64,000 nt of DNA, taken from assembly GCF_947500605.1 (NCBI RefSeq), contig NZ_CANMSJ010000001.1, forward strand, positions 620,001 to 684,000. Direction: 5' to 3'. The position numbers and the translations under genes are program-made. Every line of letters starts with the position of its first letter. Position 1 is the stretch's first letter. Under the pieces are notes generated by a model. It did not search any database, was not told the DNA's origin, and saw only the letters and a program-made list of their open reading frames with translations. The DNA comes from an uncultured Lacinutrix sp. (GTDB taxonomy: Bacteria; Bacteroidota; Bacteroidia; Flavobacteriales; Flavobacteriaceae). This document shows, one piece after another, positions 50,564-59,485 of the stretch.

Positions 50564-50597
50564 CAAATTTAAGGTTTTGCCTTCCCTATCGTGCAAA
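50564..50597 (-). promoter_or_regulatory. Promoter TTTG-N22-TAAATTTG for the Crp/Fnr gene
   Basis: On the complement TTTG (50597-50594) and an exact TAnnTTTG (50571-50564) are 22 bp apart, within the accepted range. The leader would be about 12 nt. An inverted TTTTGC/GCAAAA pair (50575-50598) overlaps it and could be an autoregulatory site. Confidence 0.6.
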
Positions 50598-50769
50598 ATA
50601 TTTTATATTTTACGCGATAAACAAATTGCAAAAGCCACTAAGAATACTAATAATAAATTATATAACTCTTAAAAGCTTGTTAAATAAACCACTTAAACGT
50701 ATTTTACGGTTTTATACCGAAAATTAATTTTGTATATATCTTAATTAATTCTTAAAATATAATATCTGC

Positions 50770-50777
50770 TATATTTG
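50770..50777 (+). promoter_or_regulatory. TAnnTTTG -7 box abutting the receiver start
   Basis: TATATTTG ends five bases before the ATG at 50782, so the transcript would start at or next to the start codon. No -33 TTG is found. Confidence 0.35.
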
Positions 50778-50781
50778 CTTT

Positions 50782-51201
50782 ATGACAAAAATCATTAAAT
50801 GTGCTTTACTTATTGACGACGATAAAGTTACAAACTTTTATAATAAAAGAGTTGTTAGTAAACTTGATAACTTTCAAGAAGTAAACACTGTTACTAATGG
50901 CCAAATGGCATTAGATTACATTATTAATTCTAAAAACGGTTTATGTAAAAAACCAGATTTAATTTTTTTAGATATTAATATGCCCGCAATGAATGGTTGG
51001 GAATTTATTGAAGAGTTTAACAAATTAGATACCTCTTTTACTTCAAGTATTAAAATAGTTATGCTTACTACTTCTAATAGTAAAGAGGATTATGAAAAAT
51101 CTTTATCTAATGCTACTGTAGATGATTTTATAAATAAACCTCTATCTGTAGACTTGCTATCAAACCTTATAGAAAATCACTTTTCTATAGAAACATATTA
51201 A
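50782..51201 (+). CDS. Single-domain response regulator (Rcp1-like)
   Basis: 139 residues, one receiver with the acidic cluster LIDDDK (D14-D16), phospho-acceptor in FLDINMPAMNG (about D65), Thr in MLTTSN and Lys in FINKPL. It belongs to the long-loop type found with phytochrome-like kinases and has no output domain. It is followed 41 bp later by a TonB receptor gene and then a histidine kinase gene, its likely partner. Confidence 0.9.
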   Translation: MTKIIKCALLIDDDKVTNFYNKRVVSKLDNFQEVNTVTNGQMALDYIINSKNGLCKKPDLIFLDINMPAMNGWEFIEEFNKLDTSFTSSIKIVMLTTSNSKEDYEKSLSNATVDDFINKPLSVDLLSNLIENHFSIETY

Positions 51202-51242
51202 TTTAGTTATTATTACTTATTTTTTTAAAACAACTAATATTT

Positions 51243-53960
51243 GTGACTCCCTTAAAACAATCTAAAAAAACTTATTTACTATTTTTATTTCTATTCTTTA
51301 CATTAATTAACCTTTTTGCACAAGATAGAGCTACAATTAATGGTATAGTTACTGATGATTATGGTGCTTTACCAGGAGCTACTGTTAGCATTGAAGGCAC
51401 TACTTATAAAACAACTACAGACTTAGATGGTAGTTATACTTTTAATCTAGAAGAAGGAGATTATGTTGTTGTTGCCTCCTTTGTAATGTACGAAACTAAA
51501 GCCAATGCATTAACTGTAAAAGTAGGAGAAACTGTTTTACAAGACTTTAAATTAAAAACCGGTTTTTCTATGGACGAACCAGTGTCTTTAGGAACAAGAG
51601 CAAAACCACAATCGTTATTAAAAAATACAGCTGCAGTAGATATTATTTCGCCAGAAGAAATAACAAATGCTTCGCAAATAGAATTAAGTCACCTGCTCCA
51701 CTACCTAGTTCCTTCTTTTCATTCTACAAACCAAACCATTGCAGATGGAACAGACCATATTGATCCTGCTACTTTAAGAGGTTTAGGTCCCGACCAGGTA
51801 TTAGTGTTAATTAACGGTAAACGAAGGCACAATAGTGCTTTACTAAATGTTAATGGCACTGTTGGACGTGGAACCGTTGGTACAGATTTTAACGCTATAC
51901 CGGTAGCTTCAATACAACATATTGAAATTTTAAGAGATGGTGCAACTTCTCAATATGGTTCTGATGCTATTGCAGGAGTTGTTAATATTATTTTAAAAGA
52001 ACAAATAGAGACCATAGAAATAGATGCACGTTACGGTTTAAATACAGAAGGTGATGGAAAATCTGTTTATATGGGAACTAATTTTGGTTTTAAAGTTGGA
52101 AACAAAGGTTTTATTAATGTTACTGGAGAATATAGAAAGAAAGATGCTGTAAATAGAGCTGGTAATTATAATGGAACTGTATATTCTAACAATACAGAGG
52201 AAGATGCGTTGCTAATAGCCGAAAATGATTTTTTTAGCACAACAGGTTTCGATAATAAACAAATTATGGAAATTGGAAGTGCCGAAACACAAAATTTATC
52301 TGTTTTTTTAAATAGTGAATTACCAATTTCTAATACTGCTCGCTTTTATTTTAACGCAGGAAGAAACTATAGAGAAGGAAAATCTAAAGGTTTTTTTAGA
52401 TTGCCCAAAGATGAAGATAGAGTTGTTTTAGAACTCTATCCTAATGGGTTTTCTCCTGAAATATTAACAGATATTCAAGATGATGCAATTGTTATTGGTT
52501 TTAAAGGTGTAAAAAACAATTGGGATTTAGATTTTAGTCATTCTATTGGAAAAAACAGCTTAGACTATACTGTTAATAACTCCAACAATGCTTCTCTTGG
52601 TATTGCTTCTCCTCACACCTTTTATTCTGGAGGATTTGAATACAAGCAAAGTACTTCTAATATAGATATCTCAAGACAATACGATTGGTTAGAAGGTTTA
52701 AACGTTGCTTTTGGAGCAGAAATTAGAGTAGAAAACTATCAAATTATTGCTGGAGAAGAAGCTTCTTATATAAATGGAGAATCTACTTATATAGATGAAA
52801 ACGGAGACGAACAACCAAGAATTCCTGGTGCACAAGTATTTCCAGGTATACAACCAGAAAATGAATTAAGTAGATTTAGAACCAATTCTTCTGCCTATGT
52901 TGACTTAGAAACTAACATTACAGATAAGCTTTTAGTTAAAACAGCAGCAAGATATGAGTCTTACAACGATTTTGGTGGACAATTAATTTATAAACTATCT
53001 GGGCGTTATGCTTTTAATGATAATATAAGTTTAAGAACTGGATATGCTACAGGATTTAGAGCACCATCTTTACATCAAGTTTATTTTCAAAATATAAGTT
53101 CTCAATTTATAAATGGTGAAATTGTACAAGTTGGTACTTTTAATAACGAAAGTGCTATTGCATCTGAAGCTTTTAAAATTGGCGAATTAAAACCTGAATT
53201 ATCAAACCATTTTAGTGCAGGATTAAGTGGTAAAATAAAAGAGAGTTTTACTTTTACTCTAGACTATTATTACATAAAAATTAAAGATCGTATTGTTTTA
53301 TCTGGACGTTTTGCCGAAGGATACGAAACCACTTTAGAACCTTTTAATGTTAGTGCTGCACAGTTTTTAACAAACGCCATAGATTCTAAAACTGATGGTT
53401 TTGACGCTGCAATAAATTACAGAAAACCTATTGCAAATGGAATGTTTAATGCTTCTTTTGGAGCTAACTTTACAAAAACAAAGGTTGTTGGACCTATAAA
53501 AGTATCAGAATCTTTAATTGGCCAAGAAGAAGTACTTTTTAATAGAGAAGAAGTTGCTAGAGTTGAAAGCTCTCAACCAAATTTTAAAATGAATACAAGT
53601 TTTTCTTATAAAATTAATGACTTTAAAGTACAACTAAATAACACTTATTTTGGTGAGGTAGAATTTGTACATCCTACAGATGGAGATCAAGCTAATTGGG
53701 AATTAAATACATTAACAAATAAGGTAGAAACTAGAGATCAAACCTTTTCTGCTAAATTATTAACAGATTTACTACTATCTTACGATATAAATAATCAAAT
53801 AAAGTTTACAGTTGGTGGAAATAATATTTTTAATGTATATCCAGACAAACAAAAACACTCTGCTAACATAGATAATGGTAACTTTACCTATAGTAGACGT
53901 GTGCAACAATTTGGCGTTAATGGAGCAAATTACTATTTACGAGCGCTTATTAAATTATAA
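51243..53960 (+). CDS. TonB-dependent receptor with carboxypeptidase-regulatory-like domain
   Basis: 905 residues starting at GTG 51243, with no in-frame ATG before the signal peptide (LLFLFLFFTLINLFAQ). An N-terminal CarboxypepD_reg-like beta sandwich (about 28-112), a plug (about 120-240, LRGLGPDQVLVLINGKRRH) and a 22-strand barrel ending in NYYLRALIKL follow. It is an iron/cobalamin-type receptor rather than SusC, judged by the short N-terminal region and FRAPSLHQVYF box. The ligand is unknown. Its stop codon is followed immediately by the kinase ATG. Confidence 0.9.
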   Translation: MTPLKQSKKTYLLFLFLFFTLINLFAQDRATINGIVTDDYGALPGATVSIEGTTYKTTTDLDGSYTFNLEEGDYVVVASFVMYETKANALTVKVGETVLQDFKLKTGFSMDEPVSLGTRAKPQSLLKNTAAVDIISPEEITNASQIELSHLLHYLVPSFHSTNQTIADGTDHIDPATLRGLGPDQVLVLINGKRRHNSALLNVNGTVGRGTVGTDFNAIPVASIQHIEILRDGATSQYGSDAIAGVVNIILKEQIETIEIDARYGLNTEGDGKSVYMGTNFGFKVGNKGFINVTGEYRKKDAVNRAGNYNGTVYSNNTEEDALLIAENDFFSTTGFDNKQIMEIGSAETQNLSVFLNSELPISNTARFYFNAGRNYREGKSKGFFRLPKDEDRVVLELYPNGFSPEILTDIQDDAIVIGFKGVKNNWDLDFSHSIGKNSLDYTVNNSNNASLGIASPHTFYSGGFEYKQSTSNIDISRQYDWLEGLNVAFGAEIRVENYQIIAGEEASYINGESTYIDENGDEQPRIPGAQVFPGIQPENELSRFRTNSSAYVDLETNITDKLLVKTAARYESYNDFGGQLIYKLSGRYAFNDNISLRTGYATGFRAPSLHQVYFQNISSQFINGEIVQVGTFNNESAIASEAFKIGELKPELSNHFSAGLSGKIKESFTFTLDYYYIKIKDRIVLSGRFAEGYETTLEPFNVSAAQFLTNAIDSKTDGFDAAINYRKPIANGMFNASFGANFTKTKVVGPIKVSESLIGQEEVLFNREEVARVESSQPNFKMNTSFSYKINDFKVQLNNTYFGEVEFVHPTDGDQANWELNTLTNKVETRDQTFSAKLLTDLLLSYDINNQIKFTVGGNNIFNVYPDKQKHSANIDNGNFTYSRRVQQFGVNGANYYLRALIKL

Positions 53961-55793
53961 ATGAATAACTCGCAATCTAAAATAAGTCTCTTCATACTAA
54001 AAACAGCTTTAATATTGCTGTTTTTTCCTTTATTTGGCTACGCTCAAGTTAATAATACTAACCAACAAGTAAAGAGGTTACAACGTGCTATTTTTATATT
54101 TAATTTTGCCGAACAAGTAACTTGGCAAAACCAAGACGACAACCATTTAGAATTTAATATTGGTGTTTTAGGTCCGGATCGCACATTTATAGATTTGGCA
54201 GCGCTTTCTCAAAAACGTAACATTAACAACAAGAAAGTAAATATCATTAAATTTAATAGTGTAAAAGACATCTCTAATGTGCAGCTGTTATACGTTAATA
54301 AATCTTTTAATTTTGATATCAATTATATTCTGAATAAGATATCTAATAAAAACATTCTATTAGTAAGTGAAGATTATAGCTATAAGACTTCAATGATTAA
54401 TATGGTTAATATAGGAAACACCTTTGAGTACGAAATAAATAATAACTTATTAAATGCTGAGAATTTTACAATAGCAAATTCTTTAAATGAACACAGTATT
54501 AGTTCTTCAGAAAAATGGAAGAAGTTATTTAAAACTACAGAAGCTTCTTTAGAAGAAAACAAGAAACTAACAGCAGAAAAACAAGCCGATTTAAAAAACA
54601 AAGAGCAAGAAATTGAGAATAATAAAGAAGCTATTGCTTATCAAAAAAATACAATAATAGAACAAAAGGACTCTATAGAAGCTGTACAAAATCTTGCTAA
54701 TACAAGAAAAAAATGGTTAGACCTTCTGTCTCAAGAAAATAATTTACAAAAACAAGAGCTAAACTCTAAAATAGAAATAGAGCAAGAACTCGAAAAAACT
54801 ATTTTATCTCAATTAGAAATATTAAAAAATCAAGAGGATAGAATAAATTCTAGCAATACTCTACTCATTAGCCAAGAAGATAGTATTAGGAAACAACAAA
54901 TCGACATTAAAGCAAATTCAGAAATATTAAAAGGAAAAAATAATACGATAAATACACAACGTAATATTAATTATTTACTTGTTGGTATTATACTACTTGC
55001 ACTACTTGGAGCTTTTTTATTGTATAAAAACTATAAAATAAAGAAGAAATTATCTCAAACACTTAAAGCTAAAAATGCAGCTATATTAAAGCAATCTCAA
55101 GAATTAGAAATTAAAAATAATGAACTTGAGCAATTTGCATATATAGCGAGTCATGATTTAAAAGAACCGTTAATTACCATTTCTAGTTTAATAGATCTTT
55201 TAGTTGAAGATTACGGAGAGCAATTTGACGAAGACGGACGTTTAAGTTTAAAGTATGTAAAAGAATCTAGTTATAGAATGCAAAAACTAATTGAAGGCAT
55301 TCTCTCTTATTCTAAATTAGGGAAGTCTAAAGTGTTTTTAAATATAGATTGTAACAATCTAATTAATATACTAAGAGCAGATTTAGGCAACGTTTTTACC
55401 CGTACAAAAACAGAACTCATCACTTCTAACCTACCTATAATTAAAGGAACAGAATTGGAAATACGTTTATTGTTTCAAAATTTAATTAGCAATGCTATTA
55501 AGTTTACGAAACCAAATGTAACTCCTAAAATAAAAATTGACGCTAGACAAACACTTATTAATAATGTTAAGTATTGGGAATTTTCTATTACAGATAATGG
55601 TATTGGAATTCCTGAAAAACATAAAGAAAGAATCTTCTCTATTTTTCAACGTTTGCATTCTAGAGATCAATACCAAGGTACCGGAATAGGTTTAGCACAT
55701 TGTAAGAAAATAGTTGAATCTCATGATGGTAAAATATGGTTTGAATCTATTGTTAATGTAGGAAGTACTTTCTTTTTTACAATTCCTGTTTAA
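53961..55793 (+). CDS. YfiR-domain sensor histidine kinase
   Basis: 610 residues. A signal peptide (1-29) is followed by a periplasmic YfiR/HmsC-like (DUF4154) domain (about 35-175) and a long coiled coil (about 185-335). A transmembrane helix (338-356), a second coiled coil and HisKA with His398 (ASHDLKEP) come next, then HATPase (NLISNAIKF, DNGIGIP, GTGIGLAH). Free YfiR is a redox-responsive periplasmic repressor of diguanylate cyclases; here it is built into a kinase. Zero-gap coupling to the TonB receptor gene and the nearby receiver suggest one signalling unit. Confidence 0.88.
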   Translation: MNNSQSKISLFILKTALILLFFPLFGYAQVNNTNQQVKRLQRAIFIFNFAEQVTWQNQDDNHLEFNIGVLGPDRTFIDLAALSQKRNINNKKVNIIKFNSVKDISNVQLLYVNKSFNFDINYILNKISNKNILLVSEDYSYKTSMINMVNIGNTFEYEINNNLLNAENFTIANSLNEHSISSSEKWKKLFKTTEASLEENKKLTAEKQADLKNKEQEIENNKEAIAYQKNTIIEQKDSIEAVQNLANTRKKWLDLLSQENNLQKQELNSKIEIEQELEKTILSQLEILKNQEDRINSSNTLLISQEDSIRKQQIDIKANSEILKGKNNTINTQRNINYLLVGIILLALLGAFLLYKNYKIKKKLSQTLKAKNAAILKQSQELEIKNNELEQFAYIASHDLKEPLITISSLIDLLVEDYGEQFDEDGRLSLKYVKESSYRMQKLIEGILSYSKLGKSKVFLNIDCNNLINILRADLGNVFTRTKTELITSNLPIIKGTELEIRLLFQNLISNAIKFTKPNVTPKIKIDARQTLINNVKYWEFSITDNGIGIPEKHKERIFSIFQRLHSRDQYQGTGIGLAHCKKIVESHDGKIWFESIVNVGSTFFFTIPV

Positions 55794-55794
55794 G

Positions 55795-56571
55795 TTAGCG
55801 ACTGCCTTTAGGTTGTTGAAAACACAACGATAACATTTTATATAATTCGGGATGCTTTTGTTTGAATAACTTTGGTCTTTCAAAAAAATACTCTGAAGCT
55901 ACAGAGAAAAATTCAGCTTCACTTGTACCACCATATTTTCTAATATCTGAAGCATCATTATTAATAGCTTCCATTTCTTTATACATTAATTCTAGCCAAG
56001 GTTCAATAAATTCTTTACCTAAAAAAAACTCAGGTATACCATCTGTTTGCCCATCCATTTTATCTAATAAATGTACAAACTCATGAACTGGCGTGTTGTG
56101 TTTATCTGTTTTATTACTAAAAGCTAACCTAATTGCTTTTTTAGACAGAATCATTTGTTTTTCAAACCTTCCTGTACCTACCATTCCTAATATCTTTTTA
56201 TTTTCATCTTTATCAGAAAACTGTAAATCTTCGTTAAAACTATCTGGATATACAATGATACCAGTTAAGTTATTATAACTCCAATTAGGAAAACCAAATA
56301 CAGGAATAATTCCGCTTGAAGCAATTAATATTTTATCTAATTCCTCTATTTCAGTATTAACACCATCAATATTTATTTCACTCAAAAAAAGAGACATTCG
56401 TTTTCTAAATATTGCTTGGTCTTCTATAGAAAGATTCTTGTAAAAAAGTACTTTATCTATTAATATACTGTGCCAATGTTCAGGTATTTTTTTGGCTTTT
56501 TTAGGCTTTGCTTTAGAAAAAGCATAGAATACAAAAATCACTAATACTATAAAAACAAGTGTATAAATCAT
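55795..56571 (-). CDS. mtfA: MtfA-like zinc peptidase (M90)
   Basis: 258 residues. An N-terminal membrane helix (1-19) is followed by a KKAKK basic stretch. The zinc motif HEFVHLLDKMDG (HExxH) is followed by the distal AEFFSVASEYFFERP of MtfA. E. coli MtfA is an aminopeptidase that binds Mlc. Here the anchor suggests a membrane-associated version, and the target is unknown. It converges on the kinase gene with a 1-bp gap. Confidence 0.88.
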   Translation of the reverse strand: MIYTLVFIVLVIFVFYAFSKAKPKKAKKIPEHWHSILIDKVLFYKNLSIEDQAIFRKRMSLFLSEINIDGVNTEIEELDKILIASSGIIPVFGFPNWSYNNLTGIIVYPDSFNEDLQFSDKDENKKILGMVGTGRFEKQMILSKKAIRLAFSNKTDKHNTPVHEFVHLLDKMDGQTDGIPEFFLGKEFIEPWLELMYKEMEAINNDASDIRKYGGTSEAEFFSVASEYFFERPKLFKQKHPELYKMLSLCFQQPKGSR

Positions 56572-56678
56572 ATTTATTTAATTGTTTTCGCAAAATATTC
56601 TAAATATAAGAGAGAAAAAAATATATGTTTAGTTAATAAGTGTGCTGAATAATTATCTTAGCACAAAAACTAAAAAAG

Positions 56679-57344
56679 ATGTTAAAAGCTATATTATTTG
56701 ATATGGACGGTGTTATTGTAGACACAGAACCACTTCATAAAAAAGCCTATTTCTTAATGTTTGATGCTTTTAATATTAAAGTATCTAATGAATTATATGA
56801 ATCTACTACCGGACAATCAACCATTAATGTTTGTAGGAATCTTTGCAATATTTTTAGCTTAGAAAACAATCCTGAAGAATTAGTACAATGCAAACGTAAA
56901 ATTTTTACTGGTCTATTTCATAGCGATCCAAGTCTAAAGCTTATAGACGGTGTTTTAGATTTGATAAAAAATTATCACGAAAATGGATTAACACTAATAC
57001 TTGCTTCTTCTGCGTCTATGCAGACAATTAACAATGTATTTACACGCTTTGATTTAAATCAATATTTTAAAGCTAAAATTAGTGGTGCAGATTTAAAAGC
57101 TTCTAAACCACATCCAGAAATTTTTGAAAAAGCTGCAATGCTTTCAGGATTTTCTAGAGCAGAATGCATGGTTATTGAAGACTCTACAAATGGAATTAAA
57201 GCAGCAAAATCTGCCGGTGTTTATTGTATAGGTTATAATAGTTTTCATTCTAAAAATCAAGATTATAGTCTAGCCGATTTAATTGTGAATGATTTCTCTT
57301 ACGTTTCTTTTGAAAAAATTAATAAACTTTTAGAAGAAAATTAA
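56679..57344 (+). CDS. HAD-family beta-phosphoglucomutase-like hydrolase
   Basis: 221 residues. Motif I is LFDMDGVIVDTEPLH (nucleophile Asp8, acid/base Asp10), motif II LASSAS, motif III KPHPEIF and motif IV VIEDSTNG. The alpha-helical cap C1 follows motif I. Sequence type fits the beta-phosphoglucomutase/sugar-phosphatase subfamily. The substrate cannot be settled. Possible sugar-phosphate role near the glucan locus, though not in its operon. Confidence 0.88.
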   Translation: MLKAILFDMDGVIVDTEPLHKKAYFLMFDAFNIKVSNELYESTTGQSTINVCRNLCNIFSLENNPEELVQCKRKIFTGLFHSDPSLKLIDGVLDLIKNYHENGLTLILASSASMQTINNVFTRFDLNQYFKAKISGADLKASKPHPEIFEKAAMLSGFSRAECMVIEDSTNGIKAAKSAGVYCIGYNSFHSKNQDYSLADLIVNDFSYVSFEKINKLLEEN

Positions 57345-57431
57345 AAACTCTAATCTGAATTTTTACGTAATTAATCTTGTAAAAACACTTTTTATCGATT
57401 AAAAACTGAGTGACTATAATATAATCTGCTT

Positions 57432-58631
57432 ATGATTGAACCACAATTCCCTAATAATGAATACGAAAGACAACGCGCAGTAGAGAGATACAATCTTTTA
57501 GATTCTCTACCAGAAGAAAGCTACGATAACATTACTGAAATTATGTGTTATATCGCTAAAACTCCAATTTCATTAATTACATTATTAGATAATGATAGAA
57601 ATTATATAAAATCTAATTGTGGTTTTCCGCTTACAGAATCTCCTAGAAATATTTCTTTTTGTGGGCATGCTATAAATTCAGATGATGAAATTATGATTGT
57701 TGAGGATGCTAGAAAAGATGAGCGTTTTCATAACAACCCATTAGTAGAAAACCATAAAGCAATTTTTTATGCTGGTGTACCATTAGTAAGTCCTGAAGGT
57801 TACAAATTAGGTACATTATGTGTTTATGACCACGAACCGAGACAGTTAGACGAAGCTCAAAAAAAGGCATTATTATCAATGTCTAAACAAGTTGTAAGAC
57901 TTTTTGAGCAACATAAACAAAATAAGGCTTTAAAAGACATTAAAAGTAAACTTGAAAAACGAAACCTAGAATTAGATAAATTTGCTTCAATAGTTTCTCA
58001 TGATTTAAAATCGCCTTTAGCAAACATAATATCATTAACAGAACTATTAGAACAAGAAAATGATGGTAACCTTAATGAAGATTCTATAACTTATCTTAAT
58101 TATCTAAAAAGCTCTTCGTCTTCTTTAAAAGATTACATAGATGGTATCTTAAAATATTATAAAAATGATATTTTACATAGCTATAAAAAAGAAAATATAA
58201 CCTTTAAAGCATTACTCTTAGAGGCACAAAAAGTTGCAATTCCAAAAAACAATATCAATTTAAACTACCCAGATAGTCTTGAAACTATTAATATTAATAA
58301 AGCAGTAATACTTCAAGTTTTAGTTAATTTAATAACCAATGCTATAAAATATAATGACAAAAGCACAATAGAAGTATCAATAGGTTTTAAAACTTCGTTT
58401 ACCCATTATCATTTTAGTGTTACGGACAATGGCCAAGGTATTCCGACAGATAATTTAGATTCTATTTTCGACTTATTTACTACATTAGGTCAAAAAGACA
58501 AAGATGGAAATATAGGTACGGGAATAGGCTTAGCTACTGTAAAAAAGTTAGTAGAAAATCAAGGAGGAGAAATTTCTGTAATTTCTACTGAAGGTGTTGG
58601 TAGTACTTTTAACTTTAGTATAGAAAAATAA
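57432..58631 (+). CDS. GAF-domain histidine kinase
   Basis: 399 residues, with no membrane segment. A GAF domain (about 20-165) carries FCGHAINSDDEIMIVEDARKD and LGTLCVYDHEPRQL. A coiled link is followed by HisKA with the acceptor His in SIVSHDLKSP and a HATPase with NLITNAIKY, DNGQGIP and GTGIGLATV. It is a cytoplasmic sensor kinase of unknown input. No response regulator gene is adjacent. Confidence 0.88.
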   Translation: MIEPQFPNNEYERQRAVERYNLLDSLPEESYDNITEIMCYIAKTPISLITLLDNDRNYIKSNCGFPLTESPRNISFCGHAINSDDEIMIVEDARKDERFHNNPLVENHKAIFYAGVPLVSPEGYKLGTLCVYDHEPRQLDEAQKKALLSMSKQVVRLFEQHKQNKALKDIKSKLEKRNLELDKFASIVSHDLKSPLANIISLTELLEQENDGNLNEDSITYLNYLKSSSSSLKDYIDGILKYYKNDILHSYKKENITFKALLLEAQKVAIPKNNINLNYPDSLETININKAVILQVLVNLITNAIKYNDKSTIEVSIGFKTSFTHYHFSVTDNGQGIPTDNLDSIFDLFTTLGQKDKDGNIGTGIGLATVKKLVENQGGEISVISTEGVGSTFNFSIEK

Positions 58632-58666
58632 AAAAGTGCATCTATTAAAATAGATACACTTTTTTT
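58631..58666. terminator. Bidirectional terminator (GAF kinase / glucan operon)
   Basis: AAAAAGTG-C-ATCTATT pairs with AATAGAT-A-CACTTTTT (one mismatch). It ends both the rightward kinase gene and the leftward glycoside hydrolase operon. Confidence 0.8.
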
Positions 58667-58684
58667 GTCTTTATTTTATAAAAA

Positions 58685-59485
58685 CTAAATCTTTAACACT
58701 TTCACATAATCAATAATAAACTCTTGAGGGAATATGCTATCATCTACTTCTGGTCCTCCAAAATCACCGCCAATAGCTAAATTTAAAATAATATAGAAAG
58801 GTTTATTATAAGGCCATGTAGTATCGTTTTTTATTTCTGGATTAAAGGTATAAACTAGTTTAGAGTCTATAAAAAATTCTATTTTATCTTTAGACCAATT
58901 AGTCTTATAAACATGAAACCCTTTTTCAATGTTTTCGTCTACTGTAATTTTTGTGTTTTTAGATTGTCCAAAGCTATCAGGTGTATGTAATGTTGTATGC
59001 ACTTTGTTAGGTGCTTTACCTACATACTCCATAATATCTATTTCTCCACAAGCAGGCCATCCCTTAGTATCAATATCATTACCCAACATCCATATTGCAG
59101 GCCATAAACCATGGCCTAATGGTAATTTCGCTCTCACCTCTACACTACCATATTTAAATTCTACTTTTTGTTTTGTAGTTAGTTTTGCCGATTTATAAAC
59201 GAATGCATCTTTAGTTGCTTTTATTACTAGATATCCATTTTTAATCGTCGCATTTTCTTTAGAATAAATTTGCCTTTCGTTATTTCCCCAACCACATAGG
59301 TTTGGACAACCATCTCCTAATTCGTAATTCCAATATGTTTCATTAAGCGAATCTTCATTAAAATTTTCTTCAAAAATGATGTTTGATTTTTCTAACTCTT
59401 CAGTAGTACTTTCTATAGAATTCTCTTCATTCTTACAAGAAAAAGATATAAGTATAACCAATGTAAGTGCTATAAAAGTTCTCAT
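58685..59485 (-). CDS. GH16 endo-beta-glucanase lipoprotein
   Basis: 266 residues with lipobox FSC at Cys17. The GH16 core has WGNNERQIYS, GLWPAIWMLG and the catalytic GEIDIMEYVG (nucleophile Glu, Asp, acid/base Glu). This subfamily usually cuts beta-1,3-glucans such as laminarin. It is last in a leftward operon; its ATG overlaps the GH3 stop by one base (TAATG), showing tight coupling. Confidence 0.92.
   Translation of the reverse strand: MRTFIALTLVILISFSCKNEENSIESTTEELEKSNIIFEENFNEDSLNETYWNYELGDGCPNLCGWGNNERQIYSKENATIKNGYLVIKATKDAFVYKSAKLTTKQKVEFKYGSVEVRAKLPLGHGLWPAIWMLGNDIDTKGWPACGEIDIMEYVGKAPNKVHTTLHTPDSFGQSKNTKITVDENIEKGFHVYKTNWSKDKIEFFIDSKLVYTFNPEIKNDTTWPYNKPFYIILNLAIGGDFGGPEVDDSIFPQEFIIDYVKVLKI

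Noticed and set aside
6616-50777. Canonical -33 elements for the isolated -7 boxes
   Set aside because: No TTG at 17-23 bp is present for the boxes at 6616, 16343, 19585, 38377 and 50770, so only the -7 parts are reported with low confidence.
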